A stretch of 57,908 nt of DNA, taken from the NCBI GenBank assembly GCA_947478755.1, contig CANJXH010000003.1, positions 1 through 57,908 of the forward strand. Reading direction: 5' to 3'. Below the pieces are notes generated by a model, which was not told the origin of the DNA, ran no database searches, and saw only the letters and a program-made list of their open reading frames with translations. Position 1 is the stretch's first letter, and each line of letters begins with the position of its first letter. The DNA comes from Betaproteobacteria bacterium. Lineage in GTDB: Bacteria > Pseudomonadota > Gammaproteobacteria > Burkholderiales > Rhodocyclaceae. This document shows positions 34,372 to 43,264 of this stretch, piece by piece. The translations under genes and the position numbers were made by a program.

Positions 34372-35403
34372 TCAAGCCAACGCCGTGTGGCGCATCGGTC
34401 CGAGTTGCGAACACAGCACGACCCCCGGCTTCGCCGCGATGATCTGCGGCACGCGATTGAACAGGTTGGATGCAGTGGCGTGCGGTGAATCATCGCGTTC
34501 CACCCGTACACGTGTGTGCGGCATGCCATCCACCGACCAGAACATGTGTTCAACCTCGCCCGGCTTGAACAGGCGCAATTCGATCTTCGCCTTTGCCGTC
34601 ACGCCTTCCTTGGTCTCGATCTCCGCAAGGATGCGGGTGCCGACGCAAATGCCCGGCGCGTAGGAGCGTCCGGTGAAGCTGCTGTGGATCTCTTCGTCAA
34701 AGACGACGGGCTCAACGCGCTCGCGCGTCTGTGAGATGGTGTAGCCGAGTGCCTTCAGCACATGCTCGGGAATCGTGCGGTACGAAATCGGTATCCGGCT
34801 CTTGGGCAGGCCAGAGGCCATGTATTCGTCCTGTGTCATGCCGACCCCGATCTGGATCAGCTGCGCCGGTGTCGTCTGGCCTGCATTGGCATCGGTGATG
34901 GAGCTGTGGCTGAGCGACTTGATTTCGGTGCAGGGTCCGCACAGTAGGATGCCGGACCAGATGCGTGACATGTCCCAGATGCCGCCGCCCATGAAGGAAA
35001 CACCATGCTGCTTGCACAGCGCATCGATCTCTGACGCAGTGGCCGGATCGCTGCCCCAGGGGTAATACGATTCGGAACCATGGCAGGCGACGTTGAGCCC
35101 GGCCTTGATCAGGCGCTTGTAGGCCGGCAGGTTGAGGCTGAGCAGATTGGTCTGCCCCACCATGCCAATGTCGGCCTTGCCCTTGAGCGCGTCGTAGTTG
35201 GCTGTTTCGCAATCCTGGATGATGACGCCGAGATCGCGGTCAAGCCCGGCGACACGGCCAAGGTCCAGCCCCACCTTGGGCCCGGCGCGGTTGAAGGCGG
35301 CGACGATGGTCCAGCCTTTCTGTACCGCGAAGCGCGTGAAGAATCCGCCGTACTGGCCGACGCCATAGATGACGATGCGGGGTTTGCTGCTGCTGGTGCT
35401 CAT
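34372..35403 (-). CDS. DapB-like NAD(P)-dependent dehydrogenase/reductase
   Basis: 343 aa, GGAG box before ATG. Rossmann motif 'IVIYGVGQYGGFFTRFA' at the N-terminus and a DapB/DAPDH-type substrate domain ('CHGSESYYPWGSDPATASEIDALC'). Resembles the 2,4-diaminopentanoate dehydrogenase/dihydrodipicolinate-reductase-like group often found in accessory catabolic clusters. The organism must have another true DapB; here the context (APH kinases upstream, sulfotransferase downstream) argues for a different substrate. Confidence 0.78.
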   Translation of the reverse strand: MSTSSSKPRIVIYGVGQYGGFFTRFAVQKGWTIVAAFNRAGPKVGLDLGRVAGLDRDLGVIIQDCETANYDALKGKADIGMVGQTNLLSLNLPAYKRLIKAGLNVACHGSESYYPWGSDPATASEIDALCKQHGVSFMGGGIWDMSRIWSGILLCGPCTEIKSLSHSSITDANAGQTTPAQLIQIGVGMTQDEYMASGLPKSRIPISYRTIPEHVLKALGYTISQTRERVEPVVFDEEIHSSFTGRSYAPGICVGTRILAEIETKEGVTAKAKIELRLFKPGEVEHMFWSVDGMPHTRVRVERDDSPHATASNLFNRVPQIIAAKPGVVLCSQLGPMRHTALA

Positions 35404-35430
35404 GTTAGTGCTCCTGTGGTGTTCGTGTGC

Positions 35431-36600
35431 TTACTCGAAGGCAACGCCCAGCGCATCCAGATCGTCCATGGCGTGCGTGATGCGGTTGATGAACTTTATC
35501 GACGTCTCTGGCGGCTGCATGGCGGGTGCTCCCGGGGCCGGGGTGAGGGTGCCGGTCCAGAAGGCGAGGGTCGGGAACAACTGCGTGCGGTAAAGCTGCA
35601 TGGCGCGATCGAGGCTGATCTGTGGCACGCCGTTGGCGGCGAGCTGGTCGAGGTAGTACTCGATCAACTCGCGTTCCCAGGCGCGGCGGTTCTCGACCGT
35701 CAGCGAAGTGGTGATGACGTAGACGAGGTCGCGGCTCCAGTGGCCGCGCACACAGCATTGCCAGTCCATCAGGCCCATCTGGTTGTCGGGCCGTACATAC
35801 CAGTTCTTCAGATGGACGTCGCCATGGACAAGGGTGCGCGGCAGCTTGGCATGGAGATTCCACGCCTTTTCGGTCGCCGGCCAGATCTCGGCGGCACGCT
35901 TGAACAGGCGTGGCGGAATGAACTCTTCGCCGGCAATGAAGCCGCGCCGGCAGGACTCGGACCAGATGATGGCGGCCTCCAGTGTGTCGCAGAAGTTCTC
36001 GTAGGTGAGGAAGACGTCGAGCAGATCGTGACGCGTCTTGCCCTGGTAGTGGACGCCGTGGTAGCGGGCCAGCACGCGCATCTGGCTTTTGGCGCGTTCC
36101 AGTGATATGTCGGTGTTCTGGTCGCAGAACTCGACTTCGCCCTGCAGGTCCTTCATCACGATGATCGAGTTCAGTGACTCCGGATTCGAATGTGCGAACA
36201 GGGCCTGCGGCGCCTCTATGTCGAGGGTGGGGCGGATGCGTTTGTAGAAGTTGGGCTCGGCATCCGAGCAGCCGCACATGCCAAGCACGAGCCGGCTTTC
36301 GATCGCCTGGGTGGCCTTGCAGAATACCGAGGGCGGCAAGCCCGCCTTGTTGCCGGCGTCGTTGTACTTGACGAAGATGCGGCGCCGGTTCGAGGTGCCT
36401 TCGCTCGGCACGTCGAGCGAATGCTCGATCACCTGTGCGCCGGGGGTGTCCTTGCACAGTATCGCGCTCAGCCATTCGTTGCCGATCAGGTCGTAGGCGA
36501 CGGGGACGAAATCGAGGCTCCTTGCCACGGGCCGCTCGGCCAGCTCCCGGTCGCGCAATTCCTTGACGTGGGCAAACTTTTCCTTCGGTGACTGGCTCAC
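35431..36600 (-). CDS. APH/EcKL-type phosphotransferase, copy 1
   Basis: 389 aa, GTG start with GAGGAG nine bases upstream. Kinase-like fold: N-lobe 'RRRIFVKYNDAGNKAGLPPSVFCKAT', catalytic 'LVHGDVHLKNWYV' (Brenner box) and 'GLMDWQCCVRGHWSRDLVYVITTSL' (metal-binding DW). This branch resembles ecdysteroid-kinase-like/DUF1679 enzymes that phosphorylate small-molecule hydroxyls, not aminoglycoside resistance. The copy at 55410 is a close paralogue ('GHWARDVAYAMTTSL'). Lies 27 bp upstream of the DapB-like gene. Confidence 0.82.
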   Translation of the reverse strand: MSQSPKEKFAHVKELRDRELAERPVARSLDFVPVAYDLIGNEWLSAILCKDTPGAQVIEHSLDVPSEGTSNRRRIFVKYNDAGNKAGLPPSVFCKATQAIESRLVLGMCGCSDAEPNFYKRIRPTLDIEAPQALFAHSNPESLNSIIVMKDLQGEVEFCDQNTDISLERAKSQMRVLARYHGVHYQGKTRHDLLDVFLTYENFCDTLEAAIIWSESCRRGFIAGEEFIPPRLFKRAAEIWPATEKAWNLHAKLPRTLVHGDVHLKNWYVRPDNQMGLMDWQCCVRGHWSRDLVYVITTSLTVENRRAWERELIEYYLDQLAANGVPQISLDRAMQLYRTQLFPTLAFWTGTLTPAPGAPAMQPPETSIKFINRITHAMDDLDALGVAFE

Positions 36601-36646
36601 GGCATTTCTCCTCTTTCTTGTTGTGGTGAAGCTGGGACTACATTTC

Positions 36647-38092
36647 CTACATCACGCGATTCAGAAGCATGGCGATGCGCTCGTCGGACATATTGCGGCA
36701 GCCGGAGGCGGCATTGAACGCACCCGCTGCGCCGAGCGGGGCACCGGCAAAGTAGGCGGCTTCCACCTGCCGCGTCATCACAGTCAGGCGCGTTTCGGCC
36801 AGCAGGTTGGCGTAGTCGAGTTGCCGCTCGTCAGGAACGGTACCACCTGCCGCCTCGTAGGCACGCAAGAACTCCTCCCAGGGACCGAGGGCTTCGGCCT
36901 GGAACCGGAAGTATCCGAGGTCATAGACGGGGTTGCCGATATGCGCGAATTCCCAGTCGAGAACGGCCGCCACTCTGTCGTTGTCGATCAGCATGTTGTT
37001 CAAGCCGTAGTCGCCGTGCACCAGGGTTCGTCTGCCGTCAATGAGATGGACGTTTTCCTTGAGCCAGCGGAAGGAGGATTCCATCAACGCGCTGGGTGCG
37101 TCGGCAGTCTTCCAGTTTGCGTAGGATTGGTCGAGCCAAGCGGTGACGTACTGGATGGTTGTCTTGTCTGCGCCGGAGGTCTGGCTGCCGAATGCGTCGA
37201 TTGGGACGCTGTGGATTTTCGCCAGTTGCGTGGCAACGTCGCGGGACGTGGTGAGATTGGGTGCAGGCATGATGAACATGTGGCCGATCATGCGTCCCGG
37301 ACGTCTTTCAACCAGCATGAACGGTGACCCGAAGATACCGCCGCTGGCTTCGATGGCCAAGGGTTTTGCCACCTGCGCGCCGTGCGCATGCAACACCTTG
37401 AGCAGTCGATATTCCTCAGTGACCGAGCTGCCGCCAAAGCCGCTGCCCGCATCGGCGCGCATCACCAGGGAGGAAGGCAAGGCGTGGTTGCCTTCCAGTT
37501 CGATGCCTATCGTGAATTTGGATGCGCCGCCCGACATGAAGCTGCTCTTCGCAATTCTGACGCCCTGCTCGGTAGGGTATTGCTCGGCGATGAAGCGGCC
37601 CAGGGCCTGTTCGTCATAGGGCTTGCTGTTGAAGGCAGTGGCCGCGCCAGTCTCTTCCGGCTTTTTTGCTGCCACAAGTGCAGTGTTGAACTTGCGACTG
37701 TAGTTGCCCTCGATCTCGATCATCTGCTTCTGGAGGTCGAGTGTCGTGGGCGATCCGGCCGCCTGCAGCACATTCAGCAGATCGAAGGCGGCGGCAAACA
37801 CCGGCTCCGGTGTCAACTCGGGTGCGGCCAGTGCGTCTTTCAAGCGTGAGAAGGCGGGGGCGCCGTCGGGTCCGCCGCACACCTTTTCCAACGCAGGCAG
37901 CAGCTGCGTATAGGCATTACGTATTTCGCCAGCCAGGACAGGGGTGTCGCTGTGCCGTGCCACCAGCCACGCCAGCACCGTATCTGCAAATGACATCTGC
38001 TCGCCAAGGGCCTTGTCCTCGGGGCGTCGAAACGCCGGATTGGCCAGGATCGCGCGCAGCGAGTTGAGCAGCAGGGTTGTTCGGTTGTCCAT
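36647..38092 (-). CDS. APH-family kinase with N-terminal helical extension (ACAD10/11-like)
   Basis: 481 aa from the ATG at 38092 (GGGGAG upstream). Residues 1-115 are a helical region ('LLNSLRAILANPAF') possibly like DUF6285; residues 150-480 are an APH kinase: 'LVHGDYGLNNMLI' and 'AVLDWEFAHIGNPVYDLGY'. This branch is similar to bacterial relatives of the ACAD10/11 kinase domain. It is followed by APH copy 1 after 46 bp. Distinct in sequence from the other two APH copies. Confidence 0.82.
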   Translation of the reverse strand: MDNRTTLLLNSLRAILANPAFRRPEDKALGEQMSFADTVLAWLVARHSDTPVLAGEIRNAYTQLLPALEKVCGGPDGAPAFSRLKDALAAPELTPEPVFAAAFDLLNVLQAAGSPTTLDLQKQMIEIEGNYSRKFNTALVAAKKPEETGAATAFNSKPYDEQALGRFIAEQYPTEQGVRIAKSSFMSGGASKFTIGIELEGNHALPSSLVMRADAGSGFGGSSVTEEYRLLKVLHAHGAQVAKPLAIEASGGIFGSPFMLVERRPGRMIGHMFIMPAPNLTTSRDVATQLAKIHSVPIDAFGSQTSGADKTTIQYVTAWLDQSYANWKTADAPSALMESSFRWLKENVHLIDGRRTLVHGDYGLNNMLIDNDRVAAVLDWEFAHIGNPVYDLGYFRFQAEALGPWEEFLRAYEAAGGTVPDERQLDYANLLAETRLTVMTRQVEAAYFAGAPLGAAGAFNAASGCRNMSDERIAMLLNRVM

Positions 38093-38205
38093 CGATTTGG
38101 TCTCCCCGTGATTTTTGGTGATTCTGTTTTCAGCACAGGCAATTGATGCCATGCCGTTTTGGCGATTCTAGCCTGACTAATCCGCGCGGGTGGGCGCGAC
38201 GGAGA

Positions 38206-38520
38206 TCACCTCACCTGCGATGACGGGTCGTTCCCGGATCGTTCGCCATCAACAATAGTCTTGCTGTAATCCAGCAAGGCTGCCAGTGCCTCTTCGGCAT
38301 CGGTAAAACGTCCTGATTCCCAGGGCGGGGTAAGGATTGTTTCCTGCACCGTTCCGGCATTCGGCGGCTTGATGCTGGTCCGCATGGAAAATCCGCCATC
38401 AACGCGGGTCACCGAGGCCTTGAGGACAAAACCCTTGTAGTCCTCATGGCGTGTCTGCGTGCCGACGGTGGATTGGCCGAGCTGCTCGCAAAACGCGGTC
38501 CATTGTTCAACGGTGCTCAT
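38206..38520 (-). CDS. Small protein of unknown function downstream of the FIST/kinase pair
   Basis: 104 aa, alternating beta-like sequence 'EDYKGFVLKASVTRVDGGFSMRTSI' followed by a helix 'DAEEALAALLDYSKTIV'. No known domain, no signal peptide. It starts 9 bp after the hybrid kinase stop, so it is very likely the third gene of that operon. Confidence 0.6.
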   Translation of the reverse strand: MSTVEQWTAFCEQLGQSTVGTQTRHEDYKGFVLKASVTRVDGGFSMRTSIKPPNAGTVQETILTPPWESGRFTDAEEALAALLDYSKTIVDGERSGNDPSSQVR

Positions 38521-38529
38521 GTCAGCGAC

Positions 38530-40365
38530 TCAGGCATTGACGGCATCGTCGCCGGTTTGGCCAATCGTTTCCAGTTCGCGGCGCAAGGCGCTGGTATCGA
38601 TGGGCTTGGTGAGGTAGCTGTCCATGCCATGCCTCAAACTTTCTTCCTCGGCGCCCTGCATGGCGTTTGCCGTCATGGCCACGATCGGTATGTGTCGTCC
38701 GTTGCCTGCTTCCTGCTGCCGGATATGTTGCGTGGCCTCATAGCCGTTCATCTCCGGCATGTCGACATCCATCAGGATGGCATCAAATCGGCCGGCCTGC
38801 CAGAGTGCGACGGCCTCGCGCCCGTTGTTGGCTATCGTGACCTCATGTCCCATTTTTTCGAGGATCTTGATCGCGAGTATCTGATTGACCTTGTTGTCTT
38901 CGGCGACCAGCAGATTGAGCTTCTGGCGCATTTCACGCAGTGAGTGGCGGGTAATCAGCGCCTTTTTCGTTGGCAGGTTTTCGCCCAATGCATTGATGAC
39001 TGCTTCTTCCAGCTCCCACTGCGACACCGGTTTGGTCAGGTAGCCAGCGATGCCAAGTTCACGGCAACGCGTGGCATGGCCGCGCTGCCCCTCTGACGTC
39101 AGCATCATGACAACCGTGCTGCTCAGCTCGTTGTGGGTTCGCACCTTTTCGATCAGCTGGAAGCCATCCATGTCGGGCATGCGCAGATCCGTCAGCAGCA
39201 TCCGGTAGGGCGTTCCCGCCGCTGCCGCCCGGGTCATCTCGGCAAGCGCCTGTGGCCCGTCACCGACAGTGACAGGCGTCATGCCCCATTGCAGCATCAT
39301 GTCGTGCAGAACATGGCGATTGGTCGAGTTGTCGTCGACAACCAGAATCGTTGCACCGGCCAGCTGCTCGGTTCCCAGTGTTTGCTTTGTTGCTTCGCCG
39401 GGAATGGTTTGCAATGGCAGGGTGAAGTGAAAGGTGCTTCCCTTTCCTTCGTCGCTGTCCAGGCCAATGGTTCCGCCCATCAGTTCCACCAGTCGCGCGG
39501 TGATGGTGAGCCCGAGGCCCGTGCCACCGTATTTTCGCGTGGTGGAGTTGTCTGCCTGGGAGAATGAGTCAAAGATGGTCTCGAATTTCTCGCGCGGAAT
39601 TCCTATCCCGGTATCGCGGATGCTGAAACGCAATTGCGCCACTGCTTCCGATGGCGAATTTGTTCTTTCGACATGGACTTCCACTTCGCCTTTTGCCGTG
39701 AACTTGATGGCGTTGCCAACGAGATTGATGATGATCTGACGCAACCGCCCCGGATCACCCACTACCTGTGCGGGCACCGTGCGATCGACATGCTGGATCA
39801 GTTCCAGCGACTTCTGATGTGCGCGAACCGCAAGTGACTTGACCGTATCGTGAAGCAGGCGGGCAAGTGAAAACTCGATGTTCTCGATGTTCAGCTTGCC
39901 GGACTCAATCTTCGAGAAATCGAGAATGTCGTTGATGATCGACAGCAATGAATCGGCGGACGACTTGACCATGGACAAATATTCAGTCTGTTCCTGCGTC
40001 AGTTCGGTTTGCAGGGCGAGTTCGGTCATGCCGATGACACCATTCATCGGCGTACGGATTTCGTGGCTCATGTTGGCGAGAAACTCGCTTTTGGCACGAT
40101 CGGCCGCTTCGGCGATGCGCTGCGCCTTGCGTGCCGCTTCGATCATCAGGCTCAGCTCGGCGTTGGCTCGTTCCAGCTCGATTGTCCGGGCATCGACGCT
40201 GCGTTGCAGTGTGATGTTGCGCTCGAACAGCGAGTAGGAACTGCCGGTATCGTTGACGCTGCGTTCAACCCTTTCCATCAAGACCTTGTTGATCTTGATC
40301 TGGGCGGCAAGTTTTTTCTCCAGCAGCGCAATCTGCGCGTCCAGGTCAGGGGAATCGCTCATCAA
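38530..40365 (-). CDS. Sensorless hybrid histidine kinase with two receiver domains
   Basis: 611 aa. No membrane helix; residues 10-85 are a coiled coil, the phosphoacceptor is His-101 in '[17 protein letters not shown]', followed by a HATPase domain ('[14 protein letters not shown]', 'DTGIGIP', '[10 protein letters not shown]') and two REC domains with Asp in '[12 protein letters not shown]' and '[12 protein letters not shown]'. Kinases without their own sensor usually take input from a partner; the FIST-domain gene starts only 3 bp upstream. The arrangement resembles NosP-NahK pairs that sense nitric oxide. Confidence 0.88.
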   Translation of the reverse strand: MMSDSPDLDAQIALLEKKLAAQIKINKVLMERVERSVNDTGSSYSLFERNITLQRSVDARTIELERANAELSLMIEAARKAQRIAEAADRAKSEFLANMSHEIRTPMNGVIGMTELALQTELTQEQTEYLSMVKSSADSLLSIINDILDFSKIESGKLNIENIEFSLARLLHDTVKSLAVRAHQKSLELIQHVDRTVPAQVVGDPGRLRQIIINLVGNAIKFTAKGEVEVHVERTNSPSEAVAQLRFSIRDTGIGIPREKFETIFDSFSQADNSTTRKYGGTGLGLTITARLVELMGGTIGLDSDEGKGSTFHFTLPLQTIPGEATKQTLGTEQLAGATILVVDDNSTNRHVLHDMMLQWGMTPVTVGDGPQALAEMTRAAAAGTPYRMLLTDLRMPDMDGFQLIEKVRTHNELSSTVVMMLTSEGQRGHATRCRELGIAGYLTKPVSQWELEEAVINALGENLPTKKALITRHSLREMRQKLNLLVAEDNKVNQILAIKILEKMGHEVTIANNGREAVALWQAGRFDAILMDVDMPEMNGYEATQHIRQQEAGNGRHIPIVAMTANAMQGAEEESLRHGMDSYLTKPIDTSALRRELETIGQTGDDAVNA

Positions 40366-40368
40366 GCA

Positions 40369-41499
40369 TCATTCTCCAAGTGCGATGCCTGTCAATGTCT
40401 GATTGACATGGATGCCGTTGAACTGTTCGCCATAGGTCGAGAAACCGACAAAGTCGACATTGCCAAGTACCTTCGCCGCATCCTCGAACTGATCTTTTTG
40501 CTTGAGCTCCAGGCGGCGCAGGATGCAGTCGCAACCGAGAATGAATTTCAGGCTCGGCATTTCTTCTTTCAGATGGGCAAAGCTCTCGTCGAGGTTTCTG
40601 GCCAGCTCGTCGCCCTTGCCAACGGTCAGCACCAGCCCGTTGTCGATGGCGCAGAAAAAGGTGAGGCTGCCGTCCGGATTGACCTTCTGAATCGAGCGCA
40701 CGTAATACTCGCCACCAATTTTCAGCATTACCGGATGCGCCGCGAAGATCTGCGGGTTGAGCTCGGTTATTTCGAGGCCTACTGCCCGGGCGTATTCCTC
40801 GGCAGCCGGGCCGCCGTTGATTTCTGTAACGGTGCGAGTCGCGCAATCGCTCTCGGTAATAACCAATCGGATATCGGTAGGCGAAAAATGCTGGATATGA
40901 AAGGACCTGAAGGGGAGATTTGTTTCAAACACGGTCAGCACGGCAGCGTCCCGATGAAACTTCCCGTCGAAATAGACGTGGGTCTGCTTGAAGCCCAGAT
41001 CGTCTCCGGCGGAACCACCAACCAGGGTAACGCCTTTCATGCAGGTCTCCAGTGTGGCGACGACCTGCTCTTCAAGCATCGACAGTCCGTCCACCATGAG
41101 GAAGCTGAACATCTTTGCGGTATTGAAGTCTTTGGTTAATTTCAGTTCGGAGCGCACTTCCTTGGCCAAAGCCTCGCCTTCGGCATGGCTGAAATTGGCC
41201 AGATTCTTGATCAACTTGGGGTGGGCGACGAGGTCGGGAGAGGCAAGACTTACGCCGACGATTCCGCCTTCGCGATAACCGGCAGCCGAGGTGATTTCAC
41301 CGGAAGTTGTGCAACCAATGACAGGGCAGGAAAATACGCCATCCAACGCCAGCTCGATCGCCGTCAGGTCAAAGGTGGACGAAACGAACAGGATCGCGAC
41401 GCAGGCGTCCGGCTGGTCAATCGCCGCAGAAATTTCTTTTACGGCTTGTGCCGGGTCACGTGAGAATGTGGCCCCCTTTTTGACAGTCAGATTGGACAT
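40369..41499 (-). CDS. FIST-domain sensor protein (NosP-like)
   Basis: 376 aa. FIST_N covers about residues 30-220 ('VAILFVSSTFDLTAIELAL', 'CPVIGCTTSGEITSAAGYREGGIVGVSL', 'VTLVGGSAGDDL') and FIST_C about 225-360 ('EYARAVGLEI', 'FILGCDCILRRLE', 'FVGFSTYGEQFNGIHVNQT'). Cytosolic. FIST proteins bind small ligands; the NosP subset binds heme and NO and controls a partner kinase. The directly coupled kinase gene supports a sensor role; heme binding is not shown by the sequence. Confidence 0.85.
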   Translation of the reverse strand: MSNLTVKKGATFSRDPAQAVKEISAAIDQPDACVAILFVSSTFDLTAIELALDGVFSCPVIGCTTSGEITSAAGYREGGIVGVSLASPDLVAHPKLIKNLANFSHAEGEALAKEVRSELKLTKDFNTAKMFSFLMVDGLSMLEEQVVATLETCMKGVTLVGGSAGDDLGFKQTHVYFDGKFHRDAAVLTVFETNLPFRSFHIQHFSPTDIRLVITESDCATRTVTEINGGPAAEEYARAVGLEITELNPQIFAAHPVMLKIGGEYYVRSIQKVNPDGSLTFFCAIDNGLVLTVGKGDELARNLDESFAHLKEEMPSLKFILGCDCILRRLELKQKDQFEDAAKVLGNVDFVGFSTYGEQFNGIHVNQTLTGIALGE

Positions 41500-41778
41500 G
41501 CGCGGGATTCCTGTTTTTGGTCGTGGGACGTGACGATCAGATACTTACGGCAGCAACCTTGGGCAGCTTGATAGATGTGGTCAATGCAATACGTTGGCCT
41601 TGACCGCCTGATCACGAATTTAAGCACGTTTGGCTGTTCGCATGCGGCAGCGGGGAAGTTTGCTGCGCCTTGATCTAGCTGCCAGGTGACTTTGGCGCAA
41701 GATTATTTCCTGTAGAGTCCGGATCAACGCGAGATCGGCGACAAGCCTGGCGGAAGAAAACACAATGTGGGGGGCAAA

Positions 41779-42483
41779 ATGAAAGTCAGGACACGAAACA
41801 GGATAGACATGGTGTGTGCATGGAGCGGCCTTGCCTTTGCGCTGCTCGTGCTGGCGGGCGGCGTACTGTTTTCCGGTTTCCTGCCACCACCGACGCCTTC
41901 GCTTACTTTGGCAGAAGTTGCAAATATCTATCGTGGCAGTCCGGACATGATCCGTATTGGCATGGTGTTGATGATGCTGGGGGCGGCGTTGTTCATTCCG
42001 TTCACTGCGCTGATGACAAAATTCATCATCAGGATTGAAGGCGGCGTCGGCGTCATCTCCGTGATGCAGATCATGGGCGGCTACTCCAACATGATCCTGT
42101 TTTTCTATCCCAGCATGTGGTGGCTTACCGCAGGCTTCAGGCCGGAACGAGATCCGGAGCTGATCAGCCTGATCCACGATGCCGGTTGGTTGCAGTTTCA
42201 GGGCGCCATGTTCCCTTTCCTGTTCATGATGGGCTCGGTGGCGATTGCCGCACTGGTGGATGATGCTGAGCGGCCAGTGTTTCCGCGTTGGGTAGGTTTT
42301 TTCAACCTGCTGGCCATGTTGATGTTTCTACCCGATCAGATGATCTTTTTTTTCAAGTCCGGGCCGTTTGCGTGGAACGGATTGTTTCCCTGGTGGATAC
42401 CGGCCTTTACCTTCTTCGGCTGGATATTCGTGATGTTTGCCGTGCTGCGCAGGGCGGTGGCGGAGCAATCCCGCGCCACCTGA
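41779..42483 (+). CDS. GPFAW-family six-TM membrane protein, copy F
   Basis: 234 aa from the ATG at 41779; the GTG start in the track is inside the GGGGGG ribosome-binding stretch. Motifs: 'GFLPPPTPS', 'IRIGM', 'FRPERDPE', 'IHDAGWL', 'RPVFPRWVGFF', 'FFKSGPFAWNG'. It stands alone here, divergent from the FIST gene over 279 bp and convergent with the double-ABM gene. Closest to copy D by eye. Confidence 0.8.
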   Translation: MKVRTRNRIDMVCAWSGLAFALLVLAGGVLFSGFLPPPTPSLTLAEVANIYRGSPDMIRIGMVLMMLGAALFIPFTALMTKFIIRIEGGVGVISVMQIMGGYSNMILFFYPSMWWLTAGFRPERDPELISLIHDAGWLQFQGAMFPFLFMMGSVAIAALVDDAERPVFPRWVGFFNLLAMLMFLPDQMIFFFKSGPFAWNGLFPWWIPAFTFFGWIFVMFAVLRRAVAEQSRAT

Positions 42484-42493
42484 CTGCTGTGCT

Positions 42494-43222
42494 TCAGCCT
42501 TTCAAGCCAGCGTACAACGGCAGGATGTAGGGGTTATATCGGGCCACCGCTGCCTTGGCTTCCTCCGGAAGTTCGCCGAGGAACTCGGTGACCATGGTCG
42601 AGTGATCAAACAGCAGTTCATGCACATCATGGGCATTTTTCATGTGCGCGAACATCGATGGCGTGTCCTTGTAGCAATCCATGGCGACGCATTGCAGTTT
42701 CTCGTCATCGTAGAACCAGTCATAGCGGGTGGTGCCGGGATCCTTGCTGCTGACGATCGGTATCAGGTCAGCGCCCACGGCCTTGCAGCCATCCAGGTGT
42801 TCGGCAAAGATGTCGATCAGGGTATAGATCTCGATGCCACCGCCGGCCAGATAAGACTGGGTGATGGTCGTCGGTGTGGCTTGCAGGCCATAGGCGAACG
42901 GCAAGGTACGCGGATTGAGTTGCGTGAGCGCCGCAGGGATGGGCGATGGCGCCGCACCGAAAAACTGCAATGTTCCCTTGCAGCAGGCGGCAATTGCCTC
43001 GTAGTGAGCGTGGGCAGCCGCATGGTGTAACTGCATTGCAGCGTTGTCGGTATGGACCACCATGGCAACGGCCTCGCCTTTTTCCTCGTTGATGAACCAG
43101 TCGCAGCGCAGAACACTCTTCGAGTCTTTGGCGATGTGGACGATGGCATCAGCCTGTGCCTTGAAATGACTCAACTGGCCATTGCTGATTTTCAGTTTGG
43201 CGTAATACTCGATGTTGGACAT
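42494..43222 (-). CDS. Tandem ABM-fold (ferredoxin-like) protein
   Basis: 242 aa built from two similar halves. Half 1 (about 4-75): 'IEYYAKLKISNGQLSHFKAQ' then 'CDWFINEEKGEAVAMVVH'. Half 2 (about 128-205): 'IEIYTLIDIFAEHLDGCKAV' then 'YDWFYDDEKLQCVAMDCY'. Each half has the beta-alpha-beta-beta pattern of ABM/Dabb proteins, so the gene fused two copies. Role unknown. Converges on GPFAW copy F with a 10-bp gap, and lies downstream of the GGDEF gene by 42 bp. Confidence 0.7.
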   Translation of the reverse strand: MSNIEYYAKLKISNGQLSHFKAQADAIVHIAKDSKSVLRCDWFINEEKGEAVAMVVHTDNAAMQLHHAAAHAHYEAIAACCKGTLQFFGAAPSPIPAALTQLNPRTLPFAYGLQATPTTITQSYLAGGGIEIYTLIDIFAEHLDGCKAVGADLIPIVSSKDPGTTRYDWFYDDEKLQCVAMDCYKDTPSMFAHMKNAHDVHELLFDHSTMVTEFLGELPEEAKAAVARYNPYILPLYAGLKG

Positions 43223-43264
43223 TCCTGATTTCTCCGTTATTCAAATTCGTTTGTTATTGCCGGT

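Noticed and set aside
35080-36105. 341-aa plus-strand ORF over the DapB-like and APH genes
   Set aside because: Antisense to two recognised enzymes with good starts; no recognisable domain.
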